Positions 19,641 to 28,075 of a DNA stretch of 33,702 bases are shown here, piece after piece. The DNA lies in the NCBI RefSeq assembly GCF_015155755.1, contig NZ_VWPI01000119.1, forward strand, positions 1 to 33,702, given 5' to 3'. The notes under the pieces are model-generated. The model did not search any database. It saw only the letters and a list, made by a program, of their open reading frames with translations, and was not told where the DNA came from. The stretch is from Komagataeibacter sp. FXV3 (GTDB lineage: Bacteria > Pseudomonadota > Alphaproteobacteria > Acetobacterales > Acetobacteraceae). The number at the start of each line of letters is the position of its first letter. Position 1 is the stretch's first letter. Both the position numbers and the translations under genes were made by a program.

Positions 19641-19668
19641 CTGTCCCAAGAAGGTTCGAGAAATCCCC

Positions 19669-20580
19669 ATGCCCCTCCTGCGCACCCTGATCCGTGTGGT
19701 CCTGACCCTGGCGGTCGTGACGATGGCCATCGTCATGGGCGTCACCTTATGGGACACCTACATGATTGCCCCCTGGACACGTGACGGACGTGTTCGCGTC
19801 TATGTCGTGGACGTGGCGCCGGAAGTGTCGGGAACCGTGGTGCAGCTGCCCGTGGTCGACAACCAGTTCGTGCACCGGGGCGACCCCCTGTTCGTGCTTG
19901 ACCCCGTACGTTTCCGCCTTGCCATACGCGAAGCACAGGCCCGGCTGGACGGTGCGCTGGAAGACCTGAAGCTCAAGCAAAATGATGCGCGCCGCCGCAT
20001 GGGACTGGGCGGTATCGTGTCGGCGGAAGAACAGGAAGTCTTCAACTCGAACGTGGCAACGCAGATCGCGTCGGTTGATGCGGCGCGCGCGGCCCTTGAC
20101 CTGGCCAAGCTGAACCTGCAGCGCTCCATCCTGTATTCCCCGGTCAACGGCAACATCACCAACCTCAACCTGCGGGTGGGTGATTACGTCACGGCGGGCC
20201 ATGCGCGGCTGGCGGTGATTGACGCCGATTCCTACTGGGTCAACGGCTATTTCGAGGAAACGAAGATGTGGGGCGTGCATGTGGGTGACGATGCGCGTGT
20301 CAAGCTGATGGGTTACAAGGACATCCTGCCCGGTCATGTGGTCAGTATCGCCCGCGGTATCAATGACCAGAACGGCAGGCCCGACGGCCTGGGGCTGCAG
20401 GATGTCAGCCCGATCTTCACATGGGTGCGGCTGGCGCAGCGTATCCCGGTCCGTATCCATCTGGACCATGTGCCTGACAGCGTGACACTGGCGGCCGGCA
20501 TGACCGCCACGATCAGCGTCGGTCCCCAGTCCCGTACCCAACGCGGCCGTCTGACGACATGGCTGCAAGACCATCTGTAA
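19669..20580 (+). CDS. HlyD/EmrA family periplasmic adaptor (AaeA-like)
   Basis: Membrane fusion protein of 303 residues. One N-terminal membrane helix (about 8-28) is followed by the biotinyl-lipoyl motif (VAPEVSGTVVQLPVVDNQFV), a helical hairpin (about 85-150), the second lipoyl half (LYSPVNGNITNLNLRVGDYV) and a beta-barrel domain (SYWVNGYFEETKMWGVHVGD). This is the AaeA/YibH pattern of adaptors for aromatic acid or drug efflux. It bridges an inner-membrane pump to the outer-membrane channel encoded next. The adaptor gene lies 16 bases before the NodT-type gene. Confidence 0.93.
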   Translation: MPLLRTLIRVVLTLAVVTMAIVMGVTLWDTYMIAPWTRDGRVRVYVVDVAPEVSGTVVQLPVVDNQFVHRGDPLFVLDPVRFRLAIREAQARLDGALEDLKLKQNDARRRMGLGGIVSAEEQEVFNSNVATQIASVDAARAALDLAKLNLQRSILYSPVNGNITNLNLRVGDYVTAGHARLAVIDADSYWVNGYFEETKMWGVHVGDDARVKLMGYKDILPGHVVSIARGINDQNGRPDGLGLQDVSPIFTWVRLAQRIPVRIHLDHVPDSVTLAAGMTATISVGPQSRTQRGRLTTWLQDHL

Positions 20581-20596
20581 GGCGCCGGGCACGATC

Positions 20597-22114
20597 ATGA
20601 ATATCAACGCAGTTACCCGCCGGACCGGCCTGTTCCTGACATCGGCCATTTTCCTGGCCGGTTGTACGGTAGGCCCCCGTTACCAGCCCGACCGGATGAA
20701 ACCCCCGGCCAAGTTTACCGAGGATGACCACGCCGCCACCCCTGAGGAAATCGAGGAAACCAACAAGGAACTGAAACAGTGGTGGCACCTGTTCAAGGAT
20801 CCTGAACTCGACAAGCTGGTCGATAAGGCGATTGCGGGGAACTATAACCTGCAGGTCGCGGGCCAGCGCATCATGGCCGAACGCGCCATCCGTGACGTGC
20901 AGGCATCGCAGTGGTATCCGCAGGTTGATACGCAGGCATCCGCGGGTGATGTGCGGTATTCGATCAATATCGACAACTGGCCGCTGCGGCCCGGCAACCC
21001 GGTCAACCACCCGCAGGCATCGTACCTGGGCTATGGCTTCAGCGCCAGCTGGCAGATTGACGTGTTCGGTCGCATCCGCCGTAGCGTGGAAGCCGAAAAC
21101 CGCGCGGTCGAGGAATCGATCGAGGACCGTCGCGCCGTCATGGTCATGATGCTGTCCGAACTGGCCGGTGACTACATGATGCTGCGCGACCAGCAGTTGC
21201 GGCTGGAAATCGCCAACAACAATATCCACGTGGCACAGGATGCCTATGACCTGACCAACCGCCTGTATCTGGAAGGCGTGGGTAACACCATGCAGATCGC
21301 GCAGGCCAAGGCGGAACTGGATTCGCAGACGGCGGCACGTGAACCGCTGAAAACCCATATTTCCCAGATCACGCATGCGATTGACGTGCTGATGGGGCAA
21401 ATGCCTGGCACATCGGAACTGGAACTAAAGGTGGCCAAGCCGCTGCCACCAGTGCCGGAATTCCCGTCCACCCTGCCGTCCATGGTGATCGCCAACCGTC
21501 CCGATATCCGCAAGGCGGAACGCACCTATGCCGAAGCGACAGCACGCATTGGCGTGGCCGTTGCCCAGCTTTACCCGAACTTCACCATTCCGCTGAACTT
21601 CAACCCCAATGCATCGGCCCTGTATCAGGTGTTCCAGATGGGTGGCATGAGCTGGCAGTTCCTGATGATGGCGTCCCTGCCGCTGATGCATGGCGGGAAA
21701 TATACTTCCCAGATCCGTATGGCGCAGGCTGCGGCCGAAGCCAGCAGGCTTGCCTATCGCCAGTCCGTCCTCAACGGCTTCAAGGAAGTCGAAGACGCGA
21801 TGGCCGCATGGCATGATGATGAAGAACACACCGAGCTGCTGGCCAAGGCCGCGGAAGACAGCGCACTGGCCAGTGAGCGCGCGCGCAAGCTGTATGCCGC
21901 CGGTCTGGTCGGGTTCCTGGAAGTGCTGACAACCGAACGCACGACCCTGAACGCCCAGAATGCCGAGGCCATGGCACGGCTGGAGCGCCTGCAGGACGCG
22001 ATCAACCTTTACACGGCGCTGGGCGCGGGCTGGCAGGGGATTGCCCTGACCAATACCACCCTGCCGGTATCACTGGAAAAACAGAATATTCTGGCCCGCG
22101 CTTTCCAGCAGTAA
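20597..22114 (+). CDS. NodT/OprM family outer-membrane efflux lipoprotein
   Basis: TolC-like outer-membrane channel of 505 residues. A lipoprotein signal ends in LAGC with the lipidated Cys23, followed by TVGPRYQPDRMKPPAKF, the usual RND/NodT mature start. Two outer-membrane factor repeats follow, with FKDPELDKLVDKAIAGNYNL, LSELAGDYMMLRDQQLR, and NRPDIRKAERTYAEATARIGVAVAQLYP marking the second half. It gives the efflux set its exit through the outer membrane. It is the last gene of the set; no clear terminator follows, only a repeat element 127 bases later. Confidence 0.95.
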   Translation: MNINAVTRRTGLFLTSAIFLAGCTVGPRYQPDRMKPPAKFTEDDHAATPEEIEETNKELKQWWHLFKDPELDKLVDKAIAGNYNLQVAGQRIMAERAIRDVQASQWYPQVDTQASAGDVRYSINIDNWPLRPGNPVNHPQASYLGYGFSASWQIDVFGRIRRSVEAENRAVEESIEDRRAVMVMMLSELAGDYMMLRDQQLRLEIANNNIHVAQDAYDLTNRLYLEGVGNTMQIAQAKAELDSQTAAREPLKTHISQITHAIDVLMGQMPGTSELELKVAKPLPPVPEFPSTLPSMVIANRPDIRKAERTYAEATARIGVAVAQLYPNFTIPLNFNPNASALYQVFQMGGMSWQFLMMASLPLMHGGKYTSQIRMAQAAAEASRLAYRQSVLNGFKEVEDAMAAWHDDEEHTELLAKAAEDSALASERARKLYAAGLVGFLEVLTTERTTLNAQNAEAMARLERLQDAINLYTALGAGWQGIALTNTTLPVSLEKQNILARAFQQ

Positions 22115-22240
22115 TACAGCCGCTGCCCCGCTGACCGCCGCCGCAATGGTGGGCCAGCAGGGCAGATGGCCTGCCTGCGAAGGGATCCGCCTGTAGTGTG
22201 GATTAAGAGGCTATTTAAAAACAACTCATTGATGAAAAAC

Positions 22241-22326
22241 AGTAAAGGTTTTTTGAGTGTCGCCTTTTTTCAAAAACGCGACGTTCTTCAAAGGTTTTTG
22301 GAAAAATATTCACCAAAAACTTTCTT
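22241..22326. repeat. AT-rich double-hairpin repeat, copy 4
   Basis: Related to copies 1-3 and oriented like copy 2. It has a stem GTCGCCTTTTTT / AAAAACGCGAC, a second stem CAAAGGTTTTTGG / AAAAATATT, and the conserved end CACCAAAAACTTTC. It is the most diverged of the four. Confidence 0.7.
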
Positions 22327-22521
22327 ATGGTTACGGGATATTTTTCTGAAAGGTCCTATTTCCCCGAAGAAAATAAACGTACCAGAAATTTTCTGGAAGC
22401 AATACAGGCGTGGCTGATTGCATTCAAAGGCCGCAATACCCTGTTTTATCAGCCTGATCCCCATCATATTACATGGTCCGATCTTTATAAACTGATCCAG
22501 GCTGCCGCGATTTACGAATAG
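22327..22521 (+). CDS. Small hypothetical protein (doubtful)
   Basis: A 64-codon open frame that begins at the edge of repeat copy 4. The predicted product (MVTGYFSERSYF..., then FLEAIQAWLIAFKGRNTLFY and HHITWSDLYKLIQAAAIYE) has a protein-like second half, with two possible helices, but matches no family I know. No ribosome binding site lies before the ATG. It may be real, a fragment of a larger lost gene, or chance. Confidence 0.25.
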   Translation: MVTGYFSERSYFPEENKRTRNFLEAIQAWLIAFKGRNTLFYQPDPHHITWSDLYKLIQAAAIYE

Positions 22522-22599
22522 GGTACTAACAATTTAATTCAATAAAATCATGGCCAATGATTGTCCTGCGCCGTGCATATGCTAAACAGGTCCGTATAT

Positions 22600-22684
22600 G
22601 CGAGCTTGGCGGAATGGTAGACGCACGAGACTTAAAATCTTGCGCCCGCAACAGGGCGTGCGGGTTCGAGTCCCGCAGCTCGCA
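22600..22684 (+). tRNA. tRNA-Leu (anticodon UAA)
   Basis: An 85-base tRNA with acceptor stem GCGAGCT (22600-22606) paired to AGCTCGC (22677-22683), discriminator A, D-arm GGCGGAATGGTAGACGC, anticodon stem CGAGA/TCTTG, loop CTTAAAA with anticodon TAA at 22633-22635, a long class II variable arm (GCGCCCGCAACAGGGCGT) and the T-arm GCGGGTTCGAGTCCCGC. The 3' CCA is not encoded. The long variable arm and UAA anticodon identify leucine. Confidence 0.97.
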
Positions 22685-22804
22685 GATCCTACGGACATTA
22701 TGACCATGTGCAGGAACGTTCGTTCCGCAGATTGGCCTGGCGGCTTTTGAAAAGGTGCGACCTAATCGCCTTATTCATTCCTCCTGAAAACGGACATCAT
22801 GCAA

Positions 22805-22838
22805 ACAGGCCCGCAGGCATGAATACCTGCAGGCCTGT
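22805..22838. terminator. Hairpin downstream of the aldolase operon
   Basis: ACAGGCC (22805-22811) pairs with GGCCTGT (22832-22838), and inside it GCAGG (22813-22817) pairs with CCTGC (22826-22830), giving a 13-position stem with one mismatch and an 8-base loop. It lies 25 bases past the class II aldolase stop on the minus strand. The following T-rich stretch is short (TTTGCATG), so termination strength is uncertain. Confidence 0.6.
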
Positions 22839-22862
22839 CAGAACGCACAACCTCAGCCCGTA

Positions 22863-23618
22863 TCAGTCCTTGTAATCCGGCTGTTCACGATCAAGCTTGC
22901 GGCGCAGGGCCTGCCAGATCAGGCGGCCCTGATCGGGATCATCATCAAACTGCTTTTTCGCGCGCAGGATCTGCGCCTCGGACGGAATGTGCAGTGGCAC
23001 CCCAGTCGCCTGCGCCGCGATCTGGATGCTGCAGGCCTGATTCAGGTAATACATGCGATAGAATGTATGCGCGACGGTCGTACCAACGGTCAGCAGTCCA
23101 TGGTTCTGCAGAATAAGCGCATTGCGGTCACCAAGGTCGCGCACCAGACGTTCACGCTCGCTCAGGTTATCATCCGCTGCAATCCCTTCGTAGGGGTGAA
23201 AGGCGACGCTGCCGTAGAATTCCATGTTGATCTGGTTCAGCGGCAGGACGTTCTGGTCCTGTGCCGCCACCACCATGCCGGGAATGGTATGGGTATGCAT
23301 GACGCAGGCGGCATCGGGCCTGCTGCGGTGGATGGCAGAATGGATGACAAACCCCGCCGGGTTGATCGGCCACGACGTTTCCTGTCTGGGCAGGCCGTCC
23401 GCATCCACCACGACCAGGGAACTGGCGGTAATTTCCTCGAACAGAAGGCCGTAGGGATTGACCAGATAGGCATGACTTGGCCCCGGCAGACGCACGGACA
23501 GATGCGTATAGACAAGGTCGGTCATGCCGAAATGCGCGATCAGGCGATAGGCTGCTGCCAGATCCTCACGCAGGGCCTGCTCTGTCATGGCAGATGATGT
23601 AGCCGGTGCAGTAGACAT
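22863..23618 (-). CDS. Class II aldolase/adducin family protein
   Basis: Metal-dependent aldolase or decarboxylase of the L-fuculose-1-phosphate aldolase/adducin fold, about 251 residues. The zinc ligands are the HTH pair (VMHTHTIPG) and the later QNHGLLTVG histidine; TDLVYTHLSVRLPG near the N-terminus is the phosphate/substrate loop. It is closest to non-sugar-specific members that lack a clear assigned substrate. The ATG at 23618 is used; another at 23636 has no usable ribosome binding site, and a third at 23588 is also possible. It is the last gene of the TIM barrel, dioxygenase, aldolase operon. Confidence 0.9.
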   Translation of the reverse strand: MSTAPATSSAMTEQALREDLAAAYRLIAHFGMTDLVYTHLSVRLPGPSHAYLVNPYGLLFEEITASSLVVVDADGLPRQETSWPINPAGFVIHSAIHRSRPDAACVMHTHTIPGMVVAAQDQNVLPLNQINMEFYGSVAFHPYEGIAADDNLSERERLVRDLGDRNALILQNHGLLTVGTTVAHTFYRMYYLNQACSIQIAAQATGVPLHIPSEAQILRAKKQFDDDPDQGRLIWQALRRKLDREQPDYKD

Positions 23619-23668
23619 GATGTTGGAAAATCCCATCCTGTAGCAAACGCCTGGCCGCCGTAGCGGAA

Positions 23669-24739
23669 TCAGGCCTTATCGTTTTTTGCACGCTTGAAGT
23701 GCCCAAATGTGGCCACCTTGCGCGCGCCGGTGGGCAGCGACAGCGTCCCGTCCGCCACGCGACGGACAAGGTACTGATAGGTCTGCAGCGCCTGCGCCCA
23801 CATGTGTTCCCCGATGGTAATGGTCTCATAATCCTGCGCGCCATTGGCAAAGGCTGGCAGCGGCTGGATCTTGGTATGATAGTCACAGGCATAGAACAGG
23901 GGAAAGGAATATCGTTCTGCCGGGACGCTGCGGACGCGATGCGCGGTCGCGACAAAGGCCCCTGCGGTCATGACTTCCAGCATGTCACCAATATTGACCA
24001 CAAAGGCGCCCGGTACCGGCGGCGCGTCAATCCAGTCGCCATTACCATTCATGACTTCCAGCCCCGGCTGGTCCGCCAGCAGGATGGTAAAGCATTCATA
24101 ATCGGTATGCGCGCCAATACCGGGCGCATCCTTTACATCCGCATCGTACGGATAATGGATCATGCGCAGTTTGGATGGCGGAAAATTGGCGTGGTCATCA
24201 AAATACGTTTCCGGCAGCCCAAGGGCGAGGGCAAAGCCACGGAACAGCGTGCGCCCCAGCGCGAAAACGGATTTGTAATACGCTTCGGCCTCCGCACGGA
24301 AGCCGGGCACCGTGGGCCAGTTGTTCGGCCCCAGCAGCGGCGTGCCCGCCTTGACCAGCGGGTTATCGGCCGGGACCTCGAAACCGATGTCAAAGGCTTC
24401 CTTATGATCGGGACGGCCCTTGCTGTACACTTCCTCGCCTTCCGGCACGTAGCCCTTATGCGTGGCGGACGTGCCGATGTAGTATTTCATCTTTTCTTCG
24501 TAAGGCAGCGCGAAGAAATCCCGCGCCGCCTTGCGCACGCCCGCGATCTCGGCATCCGGCACCTGATGGCCGGAAATATAAAGGAAGCCGACATTGCGCG
24601 CCGCAGCCCCGAGTTCCTCCGCCACGGCCTGACGCGCAGCAAGATCAGGACTGTACAGCCCCGCGATATTGACAACGGGAATGGAAGTAAAGGTCTCGAC
24701 GTGACCGGGCATTACCGTATCCTGTTTGGTAGACGTCAT
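23669..24739 (-). CDS. 2-oxoglutarate/Fe(II)-dependent oxygenase, isopenicillin N synthase family
   Basis: Non-haem iron oxygenase of 356 residues. The N-terminal DIOX_N domain ([22 protein letters not shown]) is followed by the jelly-roll core with iron ligands His211 and Asp213 ([13 protein letters not shown]) and His267 (ATAHRV), and the 2-oxoglutarate pair Arg276/Ser278 (ERYSFPLFY). The stretch [20 protein letters not shown] and [11 protein letters not shown] resembles the 2-ODD-C23 type, some of which hydroxylate homoarginine. The substrate here is not known. The start shares bases with the stop of the TIM-barrel gene (ATGA), so the two are coupled. An upstream extension of the frame is excluded for that reason. 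Confidence 0.92.
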   Translation of the reverse strand: MTSTKQDTVMPGHVETFTSIPVVNIAGLYSPDLAARQAVAEELGAAARNVGFLYISGHQVPDAEIAGVRKAARDFFALPYEEKMKYYIGTSATHKGYVPEGEEVYSKGRPDHKEAFDIGFEVPADNPLVKAGTPLLGPNNWPTVPGFRAEAEAYYKSVFALGRTLFRGFALALGLPETYFDDHANFPPSKLRMIHYPYDADVKDAPGIGAHTDYECFTILLADQPGLEVMNGNGDWIDAPPVPGAFVVNIGDMLEVMTAGAFVATAHRVRSVPAERYSFPLFYACDYHTKIQPLPAFANGAQDYETITIGEHMWAQALQTYQYLVRRVADGTLSLPTGARKVATFGHFKRAKNDKA

Positions 24740-25599
24740 GACGCATGATCCTGTTGCTTGGTCGCGATGAAATCCAGAAAATGGTGGCGTTCCGTCTGTC
24801 CCATCCACACATTCAGCCCCCACAGGTCGGCCACCGGCGCATTGGTGAAGGGAAGCGTGTGCAGATAGCCATCCGGCCCGCATTCGGGGGTCAGGGTGGT
24901 GGTGGCGTAGCCCCGCGCCATCTGGGACAGCCAGACCTTTTCCCAGAACTGCTGATGAAACCGCAGGGCAGGCTGGTATTCAGGGGCAGCCGGATGGGGC
25001 ACCTGCGGTCCCTGGTCATACCCCACGCGGGCCTGTACATGATGGACCCGGCTGATAAAGGCGCTGAAATCATCCAGCGGGTCATCCAGCAGCCGTTCAC
25101 AGGTCACGACCCAGTGGCTGATATCGGTCGTGAACAGCACGTCAGGATGCTGGCGGATGACATCCAGCGTCATCCACGGGCTGGACAGGATGCGCGCGCG
25201 ATGGGTTTCGAAACTGCACAGCAACCCGGTATCGCGTGCCACGTCCTGTGCCCGCGCAATGAATTCGACCTGCTGGGCCGCATTCCACCGATCATTGCCG
25301 CCCAGTACGTTTATGAAACGTGGTGACATGGGTACTGCGCGTTCCAGTATGGCGCGCAGATCGGTGACATGATCATCCACGCTGGCCGCCTGGTGGGGTA
25401 ATACGCCACCACCGGTCATGGCGATGCCGATATAGGGCACGCCTTCGCCGTGCAGGATCCGCGCGCATTCGCTGGCCTGCGCCACGGTGGGTGGGATGCG
25501 TGCCTCGATCCCGTCAAAACCCGCTGCCCGCATATCGGCAACAGGCTCGTCCCATGGACGGGTATCGCCCCACAACGTCTTGAATATGTCCAGTTGCAT
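24736..25599 (-). CDS. Sugar phosphate isomerase/epimerase-like TIM barrel protein
   Basis: Xylose isomerase-like (AP endonuclease 2 fold) TIM barrel of 287 residues. Probable metal ligands are Glu131 (CSFETHR), Asp159 (FTTDISHW), a His at 186-187 (SRVHHVQAR) and Glu239 ([10 protein letters not shown]). Such proteins include hydroxypyruvate isomerases, tagatose/psicose epimerases and inositol-catabolic dehydratases; this one cannot be assigned. It is the first gene of the minus-strand operon and overlaps the dioxygenase start by four bases. Its upstream gap of about 280 bases, shared with the divergent NYN gene, contains dyads that could be operators. Confidence 0.88.
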   Translation of the reverse strand: MQLDIFKTLWGDTRPWDEPVADMRAAGFDGIEARIPPTVAQASECARILHGEGVPYIGIAMTGGGVLPHQAASVDDHVTDLRAILERAVPMSPRFINVLGGNDRWNAAQQVEFIARAQDVARDTGLLCSFETHRARILSSPWMTLDVIRQHPDVLFTTDISHWVVTCERLLDDPLDDFSAFISRVHHVQARVGYDQGPQVPHPAAPEYQPALRFHQQFWEKVWLSQMARGYATTTLTPECGPDGYLHTLPFTNAPVADLWGLNVWMGQTERHHFLDFIATKQQDHAS

Positions 25600-25735
25600 C
25601 AGCTGGCGTCCTCCAGCGTGGCACGGATGGGAAAACCGAACGGGATCAGGGCACGGACCATGTAATGCAGCTACCCCTTCGATAGACGCGGAACGATGTG
25701 TTTATGCAACGACGATCAACCGTTGCGGTCATATG

Positions 25736-25761
25736 TGTAAATAGGAATTTTCCAAAGTACA
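25736..25761. promoter_or_regulatory. Dyad in the TIM-barrel/NYN divergent gap
   Basis: A symmetric arrangement, TGTA (25736-25739), GGAA (25744-25747), TTCC (25750-25753) and TACA (25758-25761), forms an interrupted inverted repeat around 25748-25749. A second, GCAACG ... CGTTGC, lies 20 bases to the left (25707-25727). These are candidate regulator sites for the operon on the minus strand; no matching regulator is known here. Confidence 0.3.
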
Positions 25762-25880
25762 CTTAGGCACGCACGGCACCAAAGACAGGACTGGCAAAAA
25801 GCGGGATCACGTCATTTGTCCGATCGCCCGGCAGCCTGTATCTGACCAGCGACGGGACACGGCATTCCATGGAGGACATA

Positions 25881-26642
25881 ATGCAGGCAAATGCTGACAA
25901 GGCGCTCGCTTTACTGATTGATGGGGATAATGCATCCCCCAGGATCATCATTGGCCTGCTGGAAGAAATCGCCAGTTACGGGGTCGCCAGCGTCAAGCGC
26001 ATCTATGGCGACTGGACAAAGCCCAACCTGAATGGCTGGAAGGAATGCCTGCTGGAACACGCAATCCAGCCCGTGCAGCAATTTGCCTATACAACCGGGA
26101 AAAACGCCACCGATGGCGCGATGATCATTGATGCGATGGACCTGCTGTATACCGGGCGGTTCGCAGGGTTCTGCATTGTATCGAGTGACAGCGATTTCGC
26201 CCGTCTTGCCGCCCGCATCCGTGAACAGGGGGTGACGGTCTATGGGTTCGGGGAACGCAAGACGCCACGCCCCTTCATTACGGCATGCGACAAATTCGTC
26301 TATTTCGATGTCCTCAACCACCACGCCGCGCATGATGTGGAAACACACAGGCACCGGACAGACCGGACCACGTCCCGTGGCCTACCCTTCGGCCAGCCGG
26401 TGCAGACCCTTGATGAACAGGATCTGGACAAGCTGCGCAACGCCATCAACGCGTCCTCGAACGAGGACGGATGGGCCAACCTGGCCTCGGTCGGTGCCCA
26501 TCTGGCCAAGCAGGCATCGGATTTCAACGCCCGCAACTTCGGCTACGCGCGCCTGAGCGACCTGATAACCGATTCCGGCATTGTCGATGTCGAATGGGTC
26601 GGCCACCACCCCAAGGTGGTCATGGTGCGGCTGAAGAAATAA
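25881..26642 (+). CDS. NYN domain protein with C-terminal OST-HTH/LOTUS domain (LabA-like)
   Basis: Predicted PIN-like RNA-processing protein of 253 residues. The N-terminal NYN domain has the acidic residues of the nuclease fold: ALLIDGDNAS, NATDGAMIIDAMDLL and VSSDSDFARLAARIREQG. The linker (about 155-180) is charged, and the C-terminal part (DEQDLDKLRNAINASSN... to VVMVRLKK) fits an OST-HTH/LOTUS winged helix, a predicted RNA-binding module. This architecture is common in bacteria, but its target is unknown. The ATG at 25881 was chosen because GGAGG lies five bases upstream; the ATG four codons earlier has none. It stands alone, convergent with the carbamoylase gene, 18 bases apart. Confidence 0.9.
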   Translation: MQANADKALALLIDGDNASPRIIIGLLEEIASYGVASVKRIYGDWTKPNLNGWKECLLEHAIQPVQQFAYTTGKNATDGAMIIDAMDLLYTGRFAGFCIVSSDSDFARLAARIREQGVTVYGFGERKTPRPFITACDKFVYFDVLNHHAAHDVETHRHRTDRTTSRGLPFGQPVQTLDEQDLDKLRNAINASSNEDGWANLASVGAHLAKQASDFNARNFGYARLSDLITDSGIVDVEWVGHHPKVVMVRLKK

Positions 26643-26660
26643 CACCGCCGCACCTTAATC

Positions 26661-27911
26661 TTATGCCGCGTCAATCCGGGTATCGGCCAGCATTACGGCA
26701 TGCAGCAGGACATTGGCGCCCGCCGTTGCATCCGTCGGCTCGGCGCTTTCGGCCTCATTATGGCTGATACCGTTCAGGCAGGGGACGAACACCATGGCCG
26801 TCGGCGCCACCTGCGCCATGTAGGCGGCGTCATGCCCGGCGCCGGAGACGATATCGCGCATGGAATAACGTTCCTCCTCCGCCGCCTCCCGCACGCAGGC
26901 GATGCAGGTGGGATCAAAATGCACGGCGGCTGAATTCCATACCGGCGACACCACGGCTTCAACCCCGCAATCCTCGGCCAGGGCCGCGATCCGGGCGCGG
27001 AAATCCTGCTCCATCGCCTCCAGAACCGTGTCGGACGGATTGCGCAGGTCAACGGTAAACATGACATTGCCGGGAATGACATTGCTGCTGGCTGGCTGGC
27101 AGTCGACAATACCGACCGTGCCCAGGCCGTCCTTATGGGACATCGCCACGCCATGCACCGCATCGATCATGCGGGCAGCGGCCCACATGGCATCAGCGCG
27201 CATGGTCATGGGGGTTGTGCCCGCGTGGGAATCACGCCCCATGACGCGCACTTCGTACCAGCGCATGCCCTGGATGCCCTGCACCACGCCGATCGTCTTT
27301 TCTTCGGCCTCCAGCACGGGACCCTGTTCGATATGCAGTTCAAAATACGCGGCGGCGGGATGCTCGCCACAGGGCTGCGTACCTGCCTGCCCGCCCTGTG
27401 TCAGGGCGTCACCCAGGGTGATGTTGTCACGGTCGGGACGGCTGCGGGCATATTCTTCAGTAAAGACACCGGCAAATACGCCGGATGCCAGCATGGGAGG
27501 GGTAAAGCGCGCGCCTTCCTCATTCGTCCAGTTGACGACCTCGATCGGGTGACGGGTCTGGACCTTGCCATTTTCCAGCGCACGCAGCACCGCGACACCA
27601 CCCAGCACGCCCAGGATACCATCAAAACGGCCACCGGTCGGCTGCGTGTCCAGATGGCTGCCAATCATGATCGGCTTCAGGCCGGGCTGCGTGCCGGGAC
27701 GGCGCGCGAACTGGTTGCCCATGGAATCATGGATGACTTCACACCCCAGCGCCCGGCATGTACTGGCAAACCATTCGCGCACCTTCAGGTCATCCGCGCC
27801 AAGCGCCAGACGATGCAGCCCGCCACGCGCGGTCGCGCCAAAACGGGCCGTTTCCATCAGGTCGGACCATAGCTGCGAACCATCGATCGAAATGCTGTTT
27901 TCCATACCCAT
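26661..27911 (-). CDS. M20 family hydrolase, N-carbamoyl-L-amino-acid/ureido-acid type
   Basis: Di-metal amidohydrolase of 416 residues of the hydantoinase/carbamoylase branch (HyuC, allantoate amidohydrolase, beta-ureidopropionase). Metal ligands are His86 and Asp97 (GSHLDTQPTGGRFDG), Glu132 (NEEGARF), His193 (ELHIEQGPVLE) and His384 (GISHNEAES). The dimerisation lid has GRDSHAGTTPM. Members split ureido acids into CO2, NH3 and an amino acid. The exact substrate is not readable. GGAG lies about 12 bases before the first ATG; the second (27905) is equally possible. It is 164 bases downstream of the amidinotransferase-fold gene in the same direction and may act on its ureido product (inference). 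Confidence 0.92.
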   Translation of the reverse strand: MGMENSISIDGSQLWSDLMETARFGATARGGLHRLALGADDLKVREWFASTCRALGCEVIHDSMGNQFARRPGTQPGLKPIMIGSHLDTQPTGGRFDGILGVLGGVAVLRALENGKVQTRHPIEVVNWTNEEGARFTPPMLASGVFAGVFTEEYARSRPDRDNITLGDALTQGGQAGTQPCGEHPAAAYFELHIEQGPVLEAEEKTIGVVQGIQGMRWYEVRVMGRDSHAGTTPMTMRADAMWAAARMIDAVHGVAMSHKDGLGTVGIVDCQPASSNVIPGNVMFTVDLRNPSDTVLEAMEQDFRARIAALAEDCGVEAVVSPVWNSAAVHFDPTCIACVREAAEEERYSMRDIVSGAGHDAAYMAQVAPTAMVFVPCLNGISHNEAESAEPTDATAGANVLLHAVMLADTRIDAA

Positions 27912-28075
27912 GGGTCTCTGTCTCTCCGTTGAATGACGCCGGACGATGCGGAATTGGCAAAGGATGCATCAGGTCGCCAGGGTGTGCCATGCCTTACCGC
28001 GCGACGGGGCCATGCGGGCAATGCCGCATGGCACGGGCAGGCACGGTCACGCCATGCCTGCCCTTACGCGGTTGT

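Larger units (their letters stand above)
22115..22599. other. Gene-poor gap between the NodT gene and tRNA-Leu
   Basis: These 485 bases hold repeat copy 4 (22241-22326) and one doubtful small frame (22327-22521). The base composition is clearly more AT-rich than the flanking genes. Nothing else was recognised apart from upstream sequence of the tRNA gene. Confidence 0.6.

Noticed and set aside
22600-22684. tRNA-Leu as an integration site of a genomic island
   Set aside because: No integrase gene and no direct repeat of the tRNA 3' end was seen in the window.
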